Below are positions 24,561-35,164 of a stretch of 64,000 bases of DNA, piece by piece (positions within the stretch are counted from its first letter, which is position 1; each line of letters starts with the position of its first letter). The translations under genes were made by a program, and so were the position numbers. This DNA is from Theobroma cacao (taxonomy: Eukaryota; Streptophyta; Magnoliopsida; Malvales; Malvaceae): NCBI RefSeq assembly GCF_000208745.1, contig NC_030852.1, positions 6,108,226 through 6,172,225 of the forward strand, in the 5' to 3' direction. Under the pieces are notes generated by a model. The model made no database searches and had not been told where the DNA came from. It worked only from the letters and a program-made list of their open reading frames with translations.

Positions 24561-25897
24561 AGTGAGATTTTACTCATAGAGTGTTCCACACAAAGATCAA
24601 ACACTGATGCATGAGGAAACAGGACTACTTTCCTTACCTATTGGACTAGTCCGTGGGAGCGCTTCTTTACTCCTTATATAATGGTAAAATATTCACCTGA
24701 ATCCTTCTTTTTCCAATTTTGATTAATAATCTTATTATACTATCCCAATGTTGTGCAACCAAGTAAAACTATTAATACCTTCATATGATTATTGTCGTAA
24801 TAATGCTAATGTGAGAAGTAATATTTTAATAATAAAAATTATGAGATAGCTTTCTGGTTTATCCACTTATTGCATCCCAATTACTAAAAAGTATTGTCTC
24901 TTACTCATAAAAAATGGTCTTACTAAAGATTTTTGAACTAAGAAATCTAATTTATTTTCTAAGAAACAAATCAATTCTAATATAAATTATGGCAAATGGA
25001 AAAAAAAAAATCCAGGGGCAAAGAGAGGCATCACAAAGAAAGAAGAAGAGAAGCGGTTGCCGCTCCCATGCACCAAAAAAGAAAAAAAGAAGTAGAAGAA
25101 AAAGCGGTCGTCAAATTAATCAACAAATTTTCTTGTTGGAGAGGTGTTGAGACCTTGAAAAATTTGAACCATTTCGAGGTGAATTAAGTGCAAACCCTTT
25201 CAGCTATTGGATATAAGTGAAAGTATATATCCTCTAAATTATCTATTAAACAGTAGATTAAAGTAAGCTACATTGGCCATAGGGCATTAGCAGAGGCTAT
25301 GAAGGTGTTTTGGTGATTCCTTCCTTTAAGTGGGTGGTTGGTTTCGAAACTCATCAGTATGGGTGAGAAAATCTGGAAAATTGGGAGAAAAGTAAAATAA
25401 AAGTGGACAACATTTGAATTTCCAAAAAAAAAAAAGTTCAAGGACAACGCTGTCATAGAAAGCTTTCTACAATATTCATGTTAAGAATTTTCATCAACAT
25501 ACGAAATACTCTGAAAATATTAAGATCTTAAAAAGGAAAAAATTATTTAGACCTTATATTTAATATATTAAAATTAGTTTTTTTTTGTTAGCTTTTTGTG
25601 CTACATAGTGAGAATTGTAACTTTTTTCTTTCATTTTTCAAAACTATTATTTTTTGGTCAAATGCATGATTTTTTCAGTTCATTGTAAATCATAAATATT
25701 TCATAAAAAAATTAAGAACAAAAGAAAGAAAAAAAGAAAAGTAAAATAATTATTAAAATGAAAAATAAACCTCACTCATGTCACCAAAAAATAAAAAGTA
25801 AAAAAAGTTAACACATGGTAAATAAATAACTCACCCATGTCAACCAAGAAAGAAAAATCACCACATGTTAAAATTATAAGCCCCAAAACTTTTCCTT
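24561..25897. other. No gene recognised
   Basis: AT-rich intergenic or very old repeat sequence. The short open stretches, including a lysine/arginine-rich one at 24,996-25,187, show no domain and no support as genes. Confidence 0.6.
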
Positions 25898-25969
25898 AAT
25901 ACATATATACATACATATATACATATATATATATACATACACACATAACATACATGCATACATACATAC
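25898..25969. repeat. TATACA/TACA microsatellite
   Basis: Imperfect alternating tracts of ATACATATATACATACATA and CATACATACATAC type, just upstream of the movement-protein-like relic. Confidence 0.85.
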
Positions 25970-26206
25970 TTGGATAATACCTTTACTCATTCAAACCCTG
26001 ATCTTTCAACAGTTTTTGCCTATCTTTCTTTCTCTTCTCTTTCTCCTACTATACTAAAGAAAACTACAGCTCTTAAGTATGACTTTCAATATAAAGCCAC
26101 TCATATTCCAAATGCTAATAAAGTAGAAGATTCACACCTTCCTCTTCTCAATCCTTACAAAATCTTCAAAAAACCATCCACTTCCATTACCAATTTTGTA
26201 AAAAAG
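25970..26206 (+). pseudogene. Virus-like ORF, upstream segment (no ATG)
   Basis: An open stretch of about 79 codons runs into the CACTA insertion at 26,210. It opens with a TTG codon rather than an ATG, and I recognise no domain in it alone. After the CACTA, the same reading frame continues at 29,382 with a lysine/serine-rich segment. Read together with the downstream 30K-like segment, it is plausibly the N-terminal part of the same pararetroviral relic. The link is inference from frame continuity across the TTA duplication. Confidence 0.45.
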
Positions 26207-26939
26207 TTACACTACAAAAACAGAAGTTATTATCGACGGAAAGTTATGTCAGTAATACATCATATTCCGTTGGTATCATGCTTCACCGAAGGATATGCCG
26301 ACGGAATATTCTGTCAACACTCAATTGGAAAAGATGTCATTGGTAATGCAAAATCCATCAGTAACTAAATTTTCTACTGTTAAATTCCCAATCGATATTT
26401 CTGTCAGTAAAGAGTTGGTTCCATCAATAAAAATATTTGATTGTGTTAGTTGAAATTTGTTCGTAATTTTCGTTGGTAATTAACGACGAAATATGATCAA
26501 TAAAAAATTTCATTTGTAAATACGAACGAAATTACTGATGGATTACCAATGGATTATCGGTGGAACCAACTTGAAAGCTGCAAGCCATATCCGTTGGCAA
26601 TGTCCCATTCTATCGGTAATCCTCGATATTGCGTATGAACTCTATTGATAATTCCATCAGTAACTGATGAAATCCATCACTTTTAAATGAACTCCGTCTG
26701 CAATTTCATTGGTAATACAGATAGTGAGTGCAACTTTTTTTTTTGTTTTGGGAATTAAATTTGTCTAGTTTGCAATAAAATTATGATATGATGCTTTTAT
26801 TGATAAAGTAAACATATAACAAATAAATATGCATATAGAAAATATGAAAATCTAATAAAAATTGTTATTAATAAAAAAAATATTCAAATGTAAAAATCTA
26901 ATAATAATCCAAATATTCTATCAACAAATCTCACTAAAG

Positions 26940-28227
26940 GGGTAGGGGTGGTTGCTACTGTGGTGGAGGCTGTAAAGACCCGAACTTGTCTAGTTGAGGC
27001 TACGATCTCCTTGGTCCAATTACATCCATAAAAAAACCCTTAATATCAATGAAACCCATCATCAAGGTCTTCACGTCGTTAAGCAATTGTCAATATCCCT
27101 CGGGCTTAGGCGCAAGAGTCAGCATAGGATGTGGTGCATCGTTAGGGCCACAAGCAGACTCAAACGTCACAGTGGCAGCCAGAAGTCTTGAAGCAAGGAC
27201 TTGGGTGCTAAATTCATAGATGCGAGTTCGAGTACTTGTTGGCCCTCCGATGGCCTCGGTCCATGCCTCTGGATCAAACTTCAACTGGCTCAACGGCTCC
27301 GTACCATACATCTACATTATTGTCGAAGCGTATGATTCCTACAAATAGAAAAACAAGTAGAATTATTAAGTTATTTAATTGGTAAGTAACATATAAATTG
27401 AATATATATAAACATATGTATTACCAATAGAAACAATCTTGGACATGTTGTCTACAAATTCCTCAATACCTTTTTGCCACTTGTGAATGCGTTCGAAGAG
27501 CTTGGAGAATGTAACTTGTCATTTTTTTCCTCTTCTTGTAAGCATAAAAAAAAAAAAATTATATATATATATATATATATACACATCAGTAAAAAATCAC
27601 AATTGTTAATTAACATAAAGAATTTTATTATTAAATTGAAAGATTTATGTAATATATATATTAAAAATAAATGCACGTACCTTCTTTTTCTGGTGATGGG
27701 CGAAAGGCAAGGAATTGCTGGTATGTTTTACCACGCTACCATCCTTTTTTGTGAGGCTATTTTGCTTTGCCTTGCACGAGTGTGCTTGCCACTCTGGCAT
27801 TGACCATACTTGAGCAATAAGCTGGTCTCATACCTCAGCAGTGATTCACGGTCGCGCTTTACCCTTCGTTAATATGAAATCAATGTCAAGGCTGCCTGTT
27901 TCTCTCTTCACCTTATCGTGCTCATCCACTAATAGGTCCTTAAGACAGTCTTTGTAGATCTTTTGCCATATGGACTTCACTTCTGTCACATCTGCAGCAA
28001 CCATGTAAAGATTCCTACATGAAAAAAATACTTTAGTACAAAATATTATGATAGATTTACAATAATATATACTATATCTTTATGTTACTTCTAACAAGAA
28101 ATGTATTATTGTCAAGGATGATCGAAGTAAGATCAAATGGTGAATTGAAGTAAACTTCATCTTCTTGATACACCCCTTCATCTTCTTGCTCATTCTCCGT
28201 AATGGGAAATTGACTTCGAGCCTTCAT
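26940..28227 (-). pseudogene. Transposase_24-like (Ptta/En/Spm) gene relic in the CACTA element
   Basis: On the minus strand an ATG at 28,227 opens an acidic N-terminus (ITENEQEDEGVYQEDEVYF). A second segment at about 28,015-27,690 reads VTEVKSIWQKIYKDCLKDL, a stop within KARP*IT, then VWSMPEWQAHSCKAKQNSLT and the GSVVKHT...PFAHHQKKK end, which resembles the conserved core of plant Transposase_24 proteins. A third segment at 27,311-27,090 has AWTEAIGGPTSTRTRIYEF, similar to the GGPxxGRVYG block of that family. AT-rich gaps between segments look like introns. Two stops and uncertain splicing make it a probable pseudogene. In CACTA elements this protein accompanies, and does not replace, the TNP2 transposase. 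Confidence 0.7.
27557..27582. repeat. (TA)n microsatellite
   Basis: Short alternating TA tract between the Transposase_24-like segments, probably intronic. Confidence 0.85.
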
Positions 28228-29381
28228 TTTGAATACTAGATTTACTTAATTAATCACTAGATTCACTTATACCCTAATTATTAGTAAACAACTAAAGCCT
28301 AAACCAACATTCTTTCAATTGAATTTTCTTTGCCAACAACTATATAATAAACACCTAAACTTTAACAAATGAACAGTAGAATGCCAACAAAAACAAATTA
28401 TCAAGCCCCAAAACAATTTCAAAACCTTAAACAATAAATAAACACTTTTTTTTTCATTTCATTACAGACCAAATAATCCAATTGAATCAGACAATAAAAT
28501 GGAAAAAATTGGCAAATTAGACCCTAAATCCATAGCAACCAAATCCTCAAACATTCAAACAACAAAATCCTTAAATATTCAATCAATCAAAACCATAAAT
28601 TAATGGAGGATTGTAAGTACTTAAAGAAGGAGACAATTTCCTGGTTAAGGCGAGGGCAACGGTAAGGGTGGCTCAATGGTGGCTTGTCTGTTAGAAAAGA
28701 ATGATAGGATAAGGCTTCGGGTTTAGCAATGGTCGACATGGGTTGGTCATCGACAGATGGGAAGAGGCATTAGGATGGGGCAAAGGGAGAATAGAAGGGA
28801 GAGAAACAAAACCAGATAGTGAAGACAAAGAGAAAAATAGAGAGAAGAAAAAATAATAAAGGGAAAAACCAAAAAAAGAATCCCGATCGGGGATTTTATT
28901 AAGATTACGTATAGAATCACTGACGAATGGTTTCATCAGTAATTTGAATAAGGCAAATTGGGGAAAAATCCCACATGTGGATTTTAAATATGCATTACCA
29001 ATGGATATGTTGACGAACGCCTCTGTCGGTACATAAAAATTAATACCAACAGAAATTCTATCAGCATATTTGTAGGTAATGTTACCAATGCCTAACCAAG
29101 TTATCAATCACAAGTTCATCGGCGTGGTCGGTAACTTTTGTTGGTAACATGTTATTAGCGGAATCGTTTCGTCGTTAAATTTCCCACCATGTTATTATTT
29201 ATGTGTGCCAGTATATTACCAATGGAATACGGACAAAATTTTTTCCATAGGAATATTCTATCTATATATCTCACAATTTTGTTCCGTAGGTAATTCGTCA
29301 ATATTTTGTTGGTAATTACCGAAAGCATTTTATCAAAGAAATTGGTTGTATCGATAAAAGGTGTTTTTTCTTATAGTGTTA

Positions 29382-30076
29382 GCCTCTAAAAAAGTCCAAG
29401 TCCCCAAAAAATCCCCTCAAGTCCATAAGAACACTTTGTCACTTTCAAAATCCCATCAAAATTCCCATCCTAGTAGACTGAGCAAAGATACACCCACATC
29501 CATTTTGGAGCCATAAGACTTGCCTTAAACTCATGGTTCAATGGTTATCTTGTCTTCTTTAGGATAACCTTGGTAGATCCCAAATATTTCAAGTATGAAC
29601 ATGCTTTTATAGGAATAACTAAACCTTCCCTTAATTTAGGAACCGTCTACATGACCTTTTACTTAAATTACAACATGGCACTCAAAAATCCAACTTTTCT
29701 CTCATATTTAAAAGTTAAGGTTCAGATAGTTGAAGCTGAAATGGTTAGTCAAACACAGAAAGCAACACTGCATTACCAAATGGCTTATAAAGTGCAAGAT
29801 CATGCCATCGACAACTTTATTCCCTAAACAAACTTTGTCAAGTTTGATGCCTAAACAAACTAAACCACTTGTATTCATGTACCCAAGATAGTCATAAGGG
29901 AGCAGATGACCTTTTTCCTCCTAAGAGCTTGGGTAGCAAATTATGAGAAATTGTTTGAGTACACAAAACCAGTCTAGTCCATAAAAGCCACTTTTATCTC
30001 CAACCTTGACAAAACAGTCACTGTCAAGTTCAACCATGTTTACAAAGAACCTTCAACCCCAACCACTATACATGTT
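29382..30076 (+). pseudogene. 30K-superfamily movement-protein-like relic (possible endogenous pararetrovirus)
   Basis: The relic resumes after the CACTA element with a basic serine-rich linker, a stop near 29,517 and a frameshift. It then has an open stretch at 29,570-29,827. That stretch has an LVD-like start, a central block with a GTVY motif followed by a Tyr/Phe-rich strand, and the phrase ALKNP, an arrangement I associate with the core of plant-virus 30K movement proteins. After a stop at 29,825 a further part (VANYEKLFEYTKP) resembles sequence following the core in caulimovirid-like plant insertions. The copy is broken by the CACTA, by stops and by the LTR at 30,077. A non-viral origin cannot be excluded without a profile search. 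Confidence 0.5.
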
Positions 30077-31092
30077 TGTCACAACCTAATTCTCAGGCTA
30101 TGACCGGCACAAGACCCAATAGGCTCGTTCCATTGAGCCCAAGCAAGCTTTTTATGAAAACTTGTTCATTAGACCATTTGTCCCTCTTTTACCTCTACGG
30201 TTCTTAATTCATTGTTTTCAAAAATAATTTCCTTTCGAAAATAAGTCATGGCAACTGAACAACACCATTCACAAAATAACATTACTATTTGCCAACCTAT
30301 GGCAACGTTATCATGCAAACCAAGCATACAATGTTTACAAAAAATCCAACGAATTACATTTAAATAACCATATATGCATACAAGGACCTTGACTATTAGC
30401 GGAGTGACTTTGGCATGGATATTATCATGGAGTGTTCTGGTAAACCTACTGTAAGATGAACACGAGGAAGAGCCTCTACTTGAGATCCAACTATCTATGA
30501 ACCTGAAAACTAAAACATGAAGTTGAAAATGATGAGTATAAACCTAGTGAGTGAACATAGGAAGGGAACAAGCAAACGATATGAAGAGCTTTTTGAAAAC
30601 ATGATGCACTTGTTTAAAAACAATGCAATTTTGTATATTATGAACAAAACCCGATGCCGTGCTATTTTTTAACTCATTTTAAAACATTTAGCAAGTTTAA
30701 GCAAGGCAAGCATAGCAGAGTGAATCTCGCTGCACTTGCTAAATGTTTTAAAGCGAGAATGAATTTTCATTGCAGTGAACATCAGGGCAAAATTTTGAAC
30801 CAACAACCAGAAAGTTTCTCGCAACAACGAGAATGAATTTTGCTGCAGCAAAAACCTGGGCAAGCATTTTACCCAACCACCCGAGAGTTTCTCACTGCAG
30901 CAAGAATGCATTTCGCTGCAGCGAAAAGGCATTTTCGCTGTAGCTAAATTTCTAGGCAGATGAAATTAGGGGAATTTTCACTGCTATAAAAATCCAATCC
31001 TGTTGCAACGAAAATCAAATTAAACACACTTGACAATAATCAAGTTTCAAAAGTCAATGCAATCACATATTAATTCCAAACTTCTTTATATA

Positions 31093-31131
<39 letters not shown>

Positions 31132-32951
31132 CGTATACCACCACCGCCTCACCCAGCTCATGTGCACTCCCACACCACACATAACCGGAGTCATTGTGTG
31201 CACCCCCACATCGTGCACAGCTAATGCCATCGTGTGCACCCCCACATCGTGCATAGGCAATATCATCATCAGTGTGTGCACTCACACAGCACACCACTAT
31301 CACTGTCATGTGTACTTCCACATCGCACAAGGCATATGTCATTAATGTGTGCACTCACACAGCACACCACTATCACCATCATGTGCACTTCCACACCACA
31401 CACGGACGGTCACAATTGTCACCCAATAGTGCCATTCAATGCATAACTTACACGTTAACATAATGTAGAAACACATGAATTCATCACTTTCATATTTCAC
31501 AACATAAAAACATTTTATCAAGGGCTTGTTCCCATGCAAATTTTGAAGAAAAACCAACAAAATATTTCAAGTGGTTCAATCAAGCATATAATCATTTATT
31601 CCAAAACATTTTAAAGCAAGTTCACTCATCTTAATGACACCTTACAAAACCAGTGCCCACAAAGTCTCAATCTAGGTAGTCCCGAAATACTGTTAAAACC
31701 TATATTTACCAATAAGCCATAACAACCTCCATCAAGTCATAATTTGAATTTAATAATTCTAATAAATATACACTATACAATCTACAGTCTAACCCAACTT
31801 TTAACCTAGAATTCTAGTCTAATTCACAAACCCTTTAAACTAATTGTTCAAATTTGAAGTTTCTATACCTTGGTGCTTGAAGGTATAAAGATCAACCAAA
31901 CCTAGCAAATTTCAAGGAAAGGAAATTTGAAGAAACTTAGAAAATAAAGTCTAAAAATTGCAAACCCATAAATTAAAAAATTCAAGGGTTGAAAATATAT
32001 ACCTTTTAGCCTTAAAAATGAAGATTTGAAGCCGAAAATCCAAGTGTTGTTGAAAGTGGAGTAGAAATAGAAAACAAAAGAAAGGAAGAGAGATTTTTCT
32101 TTCTTTCTCCTATGGTTTAGATGTGTTGGAAATTGGGGTTAGAAGCTGCAAGTTTGATGCCCAAGAAGTTAGGAGAAGGAAGGAGAAAGAAAAGAAAAGG
32201 AAAGAAAGAAAACAAGGACAAGAAAATGAAAATCTTGAATTTTATGGGGGAGGAACAAAAATGGCGTTGGCAGGAGATGAAGGAGGAAGATGATGCCTTG
32301 GACACAATGGCCGACCATGGGATAAGGATGAAGAGTCAAAGCTTTCTTTGGAAGCTTTGACCAAGCTTTATGGGAAATTACCATTTTACCCTCCAATGTT
32401 TTCACCTTTTTAATTGTATCCTCCCACAATCTTTTAGTTCCAATTTCTTTCCTTTTTTCTTCCTCAACACTTGTATCAATAAAATATCAAATTTATGATT
32501 TAACACGATAACACCGTAATATTTAAATATTTACTTACCCGAGCTAGCTTTATTTAATAAAGATACGCAAGCCCCATTAACATCATTTTTGTCTAAAATT
32601 TCCTTGTCCTTCTTCTCCCCCACTTAGATTGACCATATATTTCTCCTTCATGAAAAATTTCGACACCGAATAAAATATTAATATTTTAATATTAATTTAT
32701 TCCAAAAATTTTCACTAGCCTTTTAGGGCTCCAAAACATCTTACTTTGCCCCGATTCACATCTAAATCACCTTTTATCTCATAAATTCTTCCTCAACAAA
32801 AATATTATTATTTCTTCGCGTGCGAAATATTTTATCATAAAATACTCCTTTCACCCATCTCCTTCTTTTGGCACTTAAATCAGCATCTATTAACCCTTTG
32901 TCTCATTGATAAGGTCATATTGACTTCCATACGAGGGTACTAGCTGTCATA
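30077..32951 (-). mobile_element. Gypsy family-A LTR (probable solo LTR), putative TSD ATGTT
   Basis: The left end TGTCACAACC is at 30,077; ATGTT precedes it (30,072-30,076) and recurs at 32,952-32,956. The right end reads CTGTCATA rather than a clean CA, so that boundary is less sure. It is the reverse complement of the family represented by 11,116-13,399 and 46,694-49,199. Contents include inverted words (TTTCGCTGCAGCGAAA at 30,911-30,926), a (TA)n tract (31,091-31,128), a GTGCAC minisatellite (31,155-31,410) and a PPT-like string (complement, 32,613-32,627). No gag or pol is seen. Confidence 0.75.
31155..31410. repeat. GTGCAC...CCCACA minisatellite inside the family-A LTR
   Basis: About six or seven degenerate units of roughly 35 bp, each with a core like GTGTGCACCCCCACATCGTG followed by an ATCATC/ATCACC-rich spacer. 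Matching arrays lie at 7,110-7,290, 12,660-12,760 and 47,925-48,040 in the other family-A copies. Confidence 0.8.
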
Positions 32952-32956
32952 ATGTT

Positions 32957-33430
32957 ATCTAGACAATACATGATACAACCCTTCTTAACCACTCAATCCA
33001 CATAATTCATGATGCAACCTTTCATGCAAGAAAAGAATTTGGAGATTGAATATTTCTAGCCTTATATGCAGCTAGTTTATGCTTATAAGTCCTCATTAAG
33101 ACATTGTTATTGGGATTTTAATTACATTTGCAAAGGATGCATAAAGGATAGACAATCATTTGATGATAAAGATGTCTTATCCAAAAGAAAGAAAAAAATT
33201 ATCAAATAAAGATATAAAGCAAGTGATCCAGAAGTATATATCTTTGGAGAGCTTTCAAGAAAGTTTTGAGTATTATGTTCTTGACCAAAGAGACAAATAA
33301 GCTAGACAAACTTGAAACCAAGAGCACAAATCATCCTCTTCCTTTCCCTCCAAAGCCTAAAAAGTCAAAACCTTTCCCCTATTATGCAATAAGTCTCATG
33401 TACTACCGAAAAAATGGTGTGTAGCTTGCA
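32957..33430 (+). other. Possible continuation of the virus-like relic, unassigned
   Basis: Broken frames continue to the right of the LTR, with lysine-rich stretches near 33,160-33,380. I recognise no domain. Its link to the movement-protein-like relic is positional only. Confidence 0.25.
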
Positions 33431-33552
33431 TGTATTGCCTTGAGAGTGTTTTTAGTTGAATGGTTTTTTACCGAGAACAAAAGCAAACTCCCACCTAGGT
33501 AGTGCACCAGAGCATTTGACCATTGTCTAGTGGTGTGTTTTTGACATCCCTG

Positions 33553-34424
33553 CAGTTAATCGGTTAAATCAATTTTTAACCGGTTAACATAGTGAAGCAT
33601 ATTATAAAGATAGAGAAGACTTAATCAACTAAAGCTTATAGTTAACCAGCTAAAGGCTCACTATTAGATGCTTAAATTTGAATTTTGAAGACAAAATAAT
33701 GGTTATATCGATTCTTGAACTGTTTTAAATAGTCAGAAGCTGTCCAAATCTATTAGAGCTGATTTTTCAAGTATAAAACACATTCCCAACAGCTCAAAAA
33801 CTATGAGATACTTCCAAGAACTTGAAAGAACCAAGAATAGCAAAAATCCTTTCACTTCCTCTTGTATTTCACTCCAATCTTTATAATAGAGTTTAGCACC
33901 TCATCTTGTACCATTTAGATCAACTTAGTGATCATTGGTACATCCTCATATCTGTATTCCTCACTTACTTAGAGTGTGTGAGACACTCTAAGGGGTTGAT
34001 CAAGTTTAGATTAGTTGGATTTGTGTTGTAGGTTCTAACTCAGCTTAAGAAAATTTAGTTTTAGGTTTTGGTTTATCTTGGTAAAAGCCATTGTTAAAGG
34101 TTGTGGCTAAGCCTATGAAAAGCCATTGTAAAAGCTTGGTGGAAGCTTGGGAATTCCACAAATTTTAGTAAATTAGTTTAAAAATCCTTGATTGAAAGAT
34201 CAAGGTAGTGGATGTAGGTCAAAGGGATTGAACTAGTATAAATTTTTTAGTATTGTCCATTCTCTTTCATCTCTTTGTTCTACTTATTCCTAAATTACTC
34301 CTTTAACAACCTTTAGACTTTTCTCACCAACTTCCTTTTACAAGCTCTTGACTAGGAACTAATTTTTAGTGACATTCGAAAAGTGTTATTCACCCCCTTT
34401 CTAGCACACTCTTTGGGACCAACA
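33553..34424 (+). repeat. SIRE-type copia LTR, 5'-truncated
   Basis: Matches the 3' two-thirds of the LTR at 21,379-22,796, including 'cttagagtgtgtgagacact', 'gatcaaggtagtgga' and 'ttattcaccccctttctag'. It ends GGGACCAACA at 34,424. Inverted words of the TTAATCGGTTAA/TTAACCGGTTAA type are at about 33,555-33,655. The start is missing. No PBS follows the end, so it is a solo or 3' LTR remnant. Confidence 0.8.
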
Positions 34425-35164
34425 TATATGTCATATTATCATATGAGTGCATAAGGTCATTTGTGTGAAGCGTGGTGAGAATCATAGCTTCATATTGTGA
34501 AATCTCACATTAAGTAAGAGGATAAGTTAGGAAATCCTTAGGTAAGCATATAGATTTCATGTTTTGAATATCAAACTTAGTTTTAACCTTCAAAAAGAAT
34601 TCATTGAGACTTTAGTTGTTTATCACTTTTGAAGCAGAAATTTTTCTAAGTTTATAAAGGGTCAAAATATGTGATTTTTACAGAATAATCTTTTGAAAAT
34701 AAAAAATAGTAGTAATGATTCCTTTGATATTTGGATGGCCAAAAATGATTTTTTTCATGATTTTAAGAGTAGTTTGCTATGGTAAATGAGAGTGGCAAAT
34801 TTAATTTCAGTAGAATATTTTCGATTTTGTTCTTGAAACTAAAATTTAGATTTTGGTTTTTTGGGATTTTGATTTTTTTGATATTTTTATTGATTCCAAA
34901 TAGGGGGTTGTTTGCTTATTTACGTTAAATATCTTAAGTAAATGGAGAACAAAAAAGAAAGAAGTAAAAATCAGGACATTTACATAAATGGTGTTTAATG
35001 TAAATAAGCTAGGTAGGTTTCATAGGTAATTTTTCTCAAAAATTGCTTTCTATTTCAAATGTATCGATACATAACATTTGAAACAGAAAAATATTGCATC
35101 GATACAAAATCTGTCTCAAAAACATATGGTCATGTATCGATACATGTTCATAATGTATCGATAC
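34425..35164 (+). repeat. Family-C LTR, left piece with TGTATCGATACA cluster
   Basis: Non-coding sequence holding a tight cluster of the 12-bp palindrome TGTATCGATACA or close variants at 35,060-35,071, 35,095-35,106 and 35,133-35,144. A fourth begins at 35,154 and is split by the element inserted at 35,165. The LTR resumes at 45,452. The outer start of this LTR was not found. Confidence 0.55.

Larger units (their letters stand above)
26210..29378 (-). mobile_element. CACTA (En/Spm-type) DNA transposon, TSD TTA
   Basis: A 3,169-bp element. The left end is CACTACAAAAACAG; the right end is TTTTTTCTTATAGTG, giving CACTATAAGAAAAAA on the other strand. TTA flanks both sides (26,207-26,209; 29,379-29,381). 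Both ends carry many subterminal repeats of 'ccgtcggtaat/atcagtaat' type (26,230-26,710 and 28,910-29,340), as expected for transposase binding in CACTA elements. The interior holds a degraded Transposase_24-like gene but no TNP2 transposase, so the copy is non-autonomous. Confidence 0.92.

Noticed and set aside
24996..25187. Basic 63-codon frame rich in Lys/Arg
   Set aside because: It comes from an A-rich tract with GAA/AAG triplets; no supporting start context, domain or neighbour.
28691..29107. 138-codon minus-strand frame at the right end of the CACTA
   Set aside because: It covers subterminal repeats and a purine-rich tract; no similarity to CACTA proteins recognised.
31070..31446. Cys/His-rich frames on both strands
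   Set aside because: The Cys and His residues arise from the GTGCAC/CACACC minisatellite, not from a zinc-finger protein.
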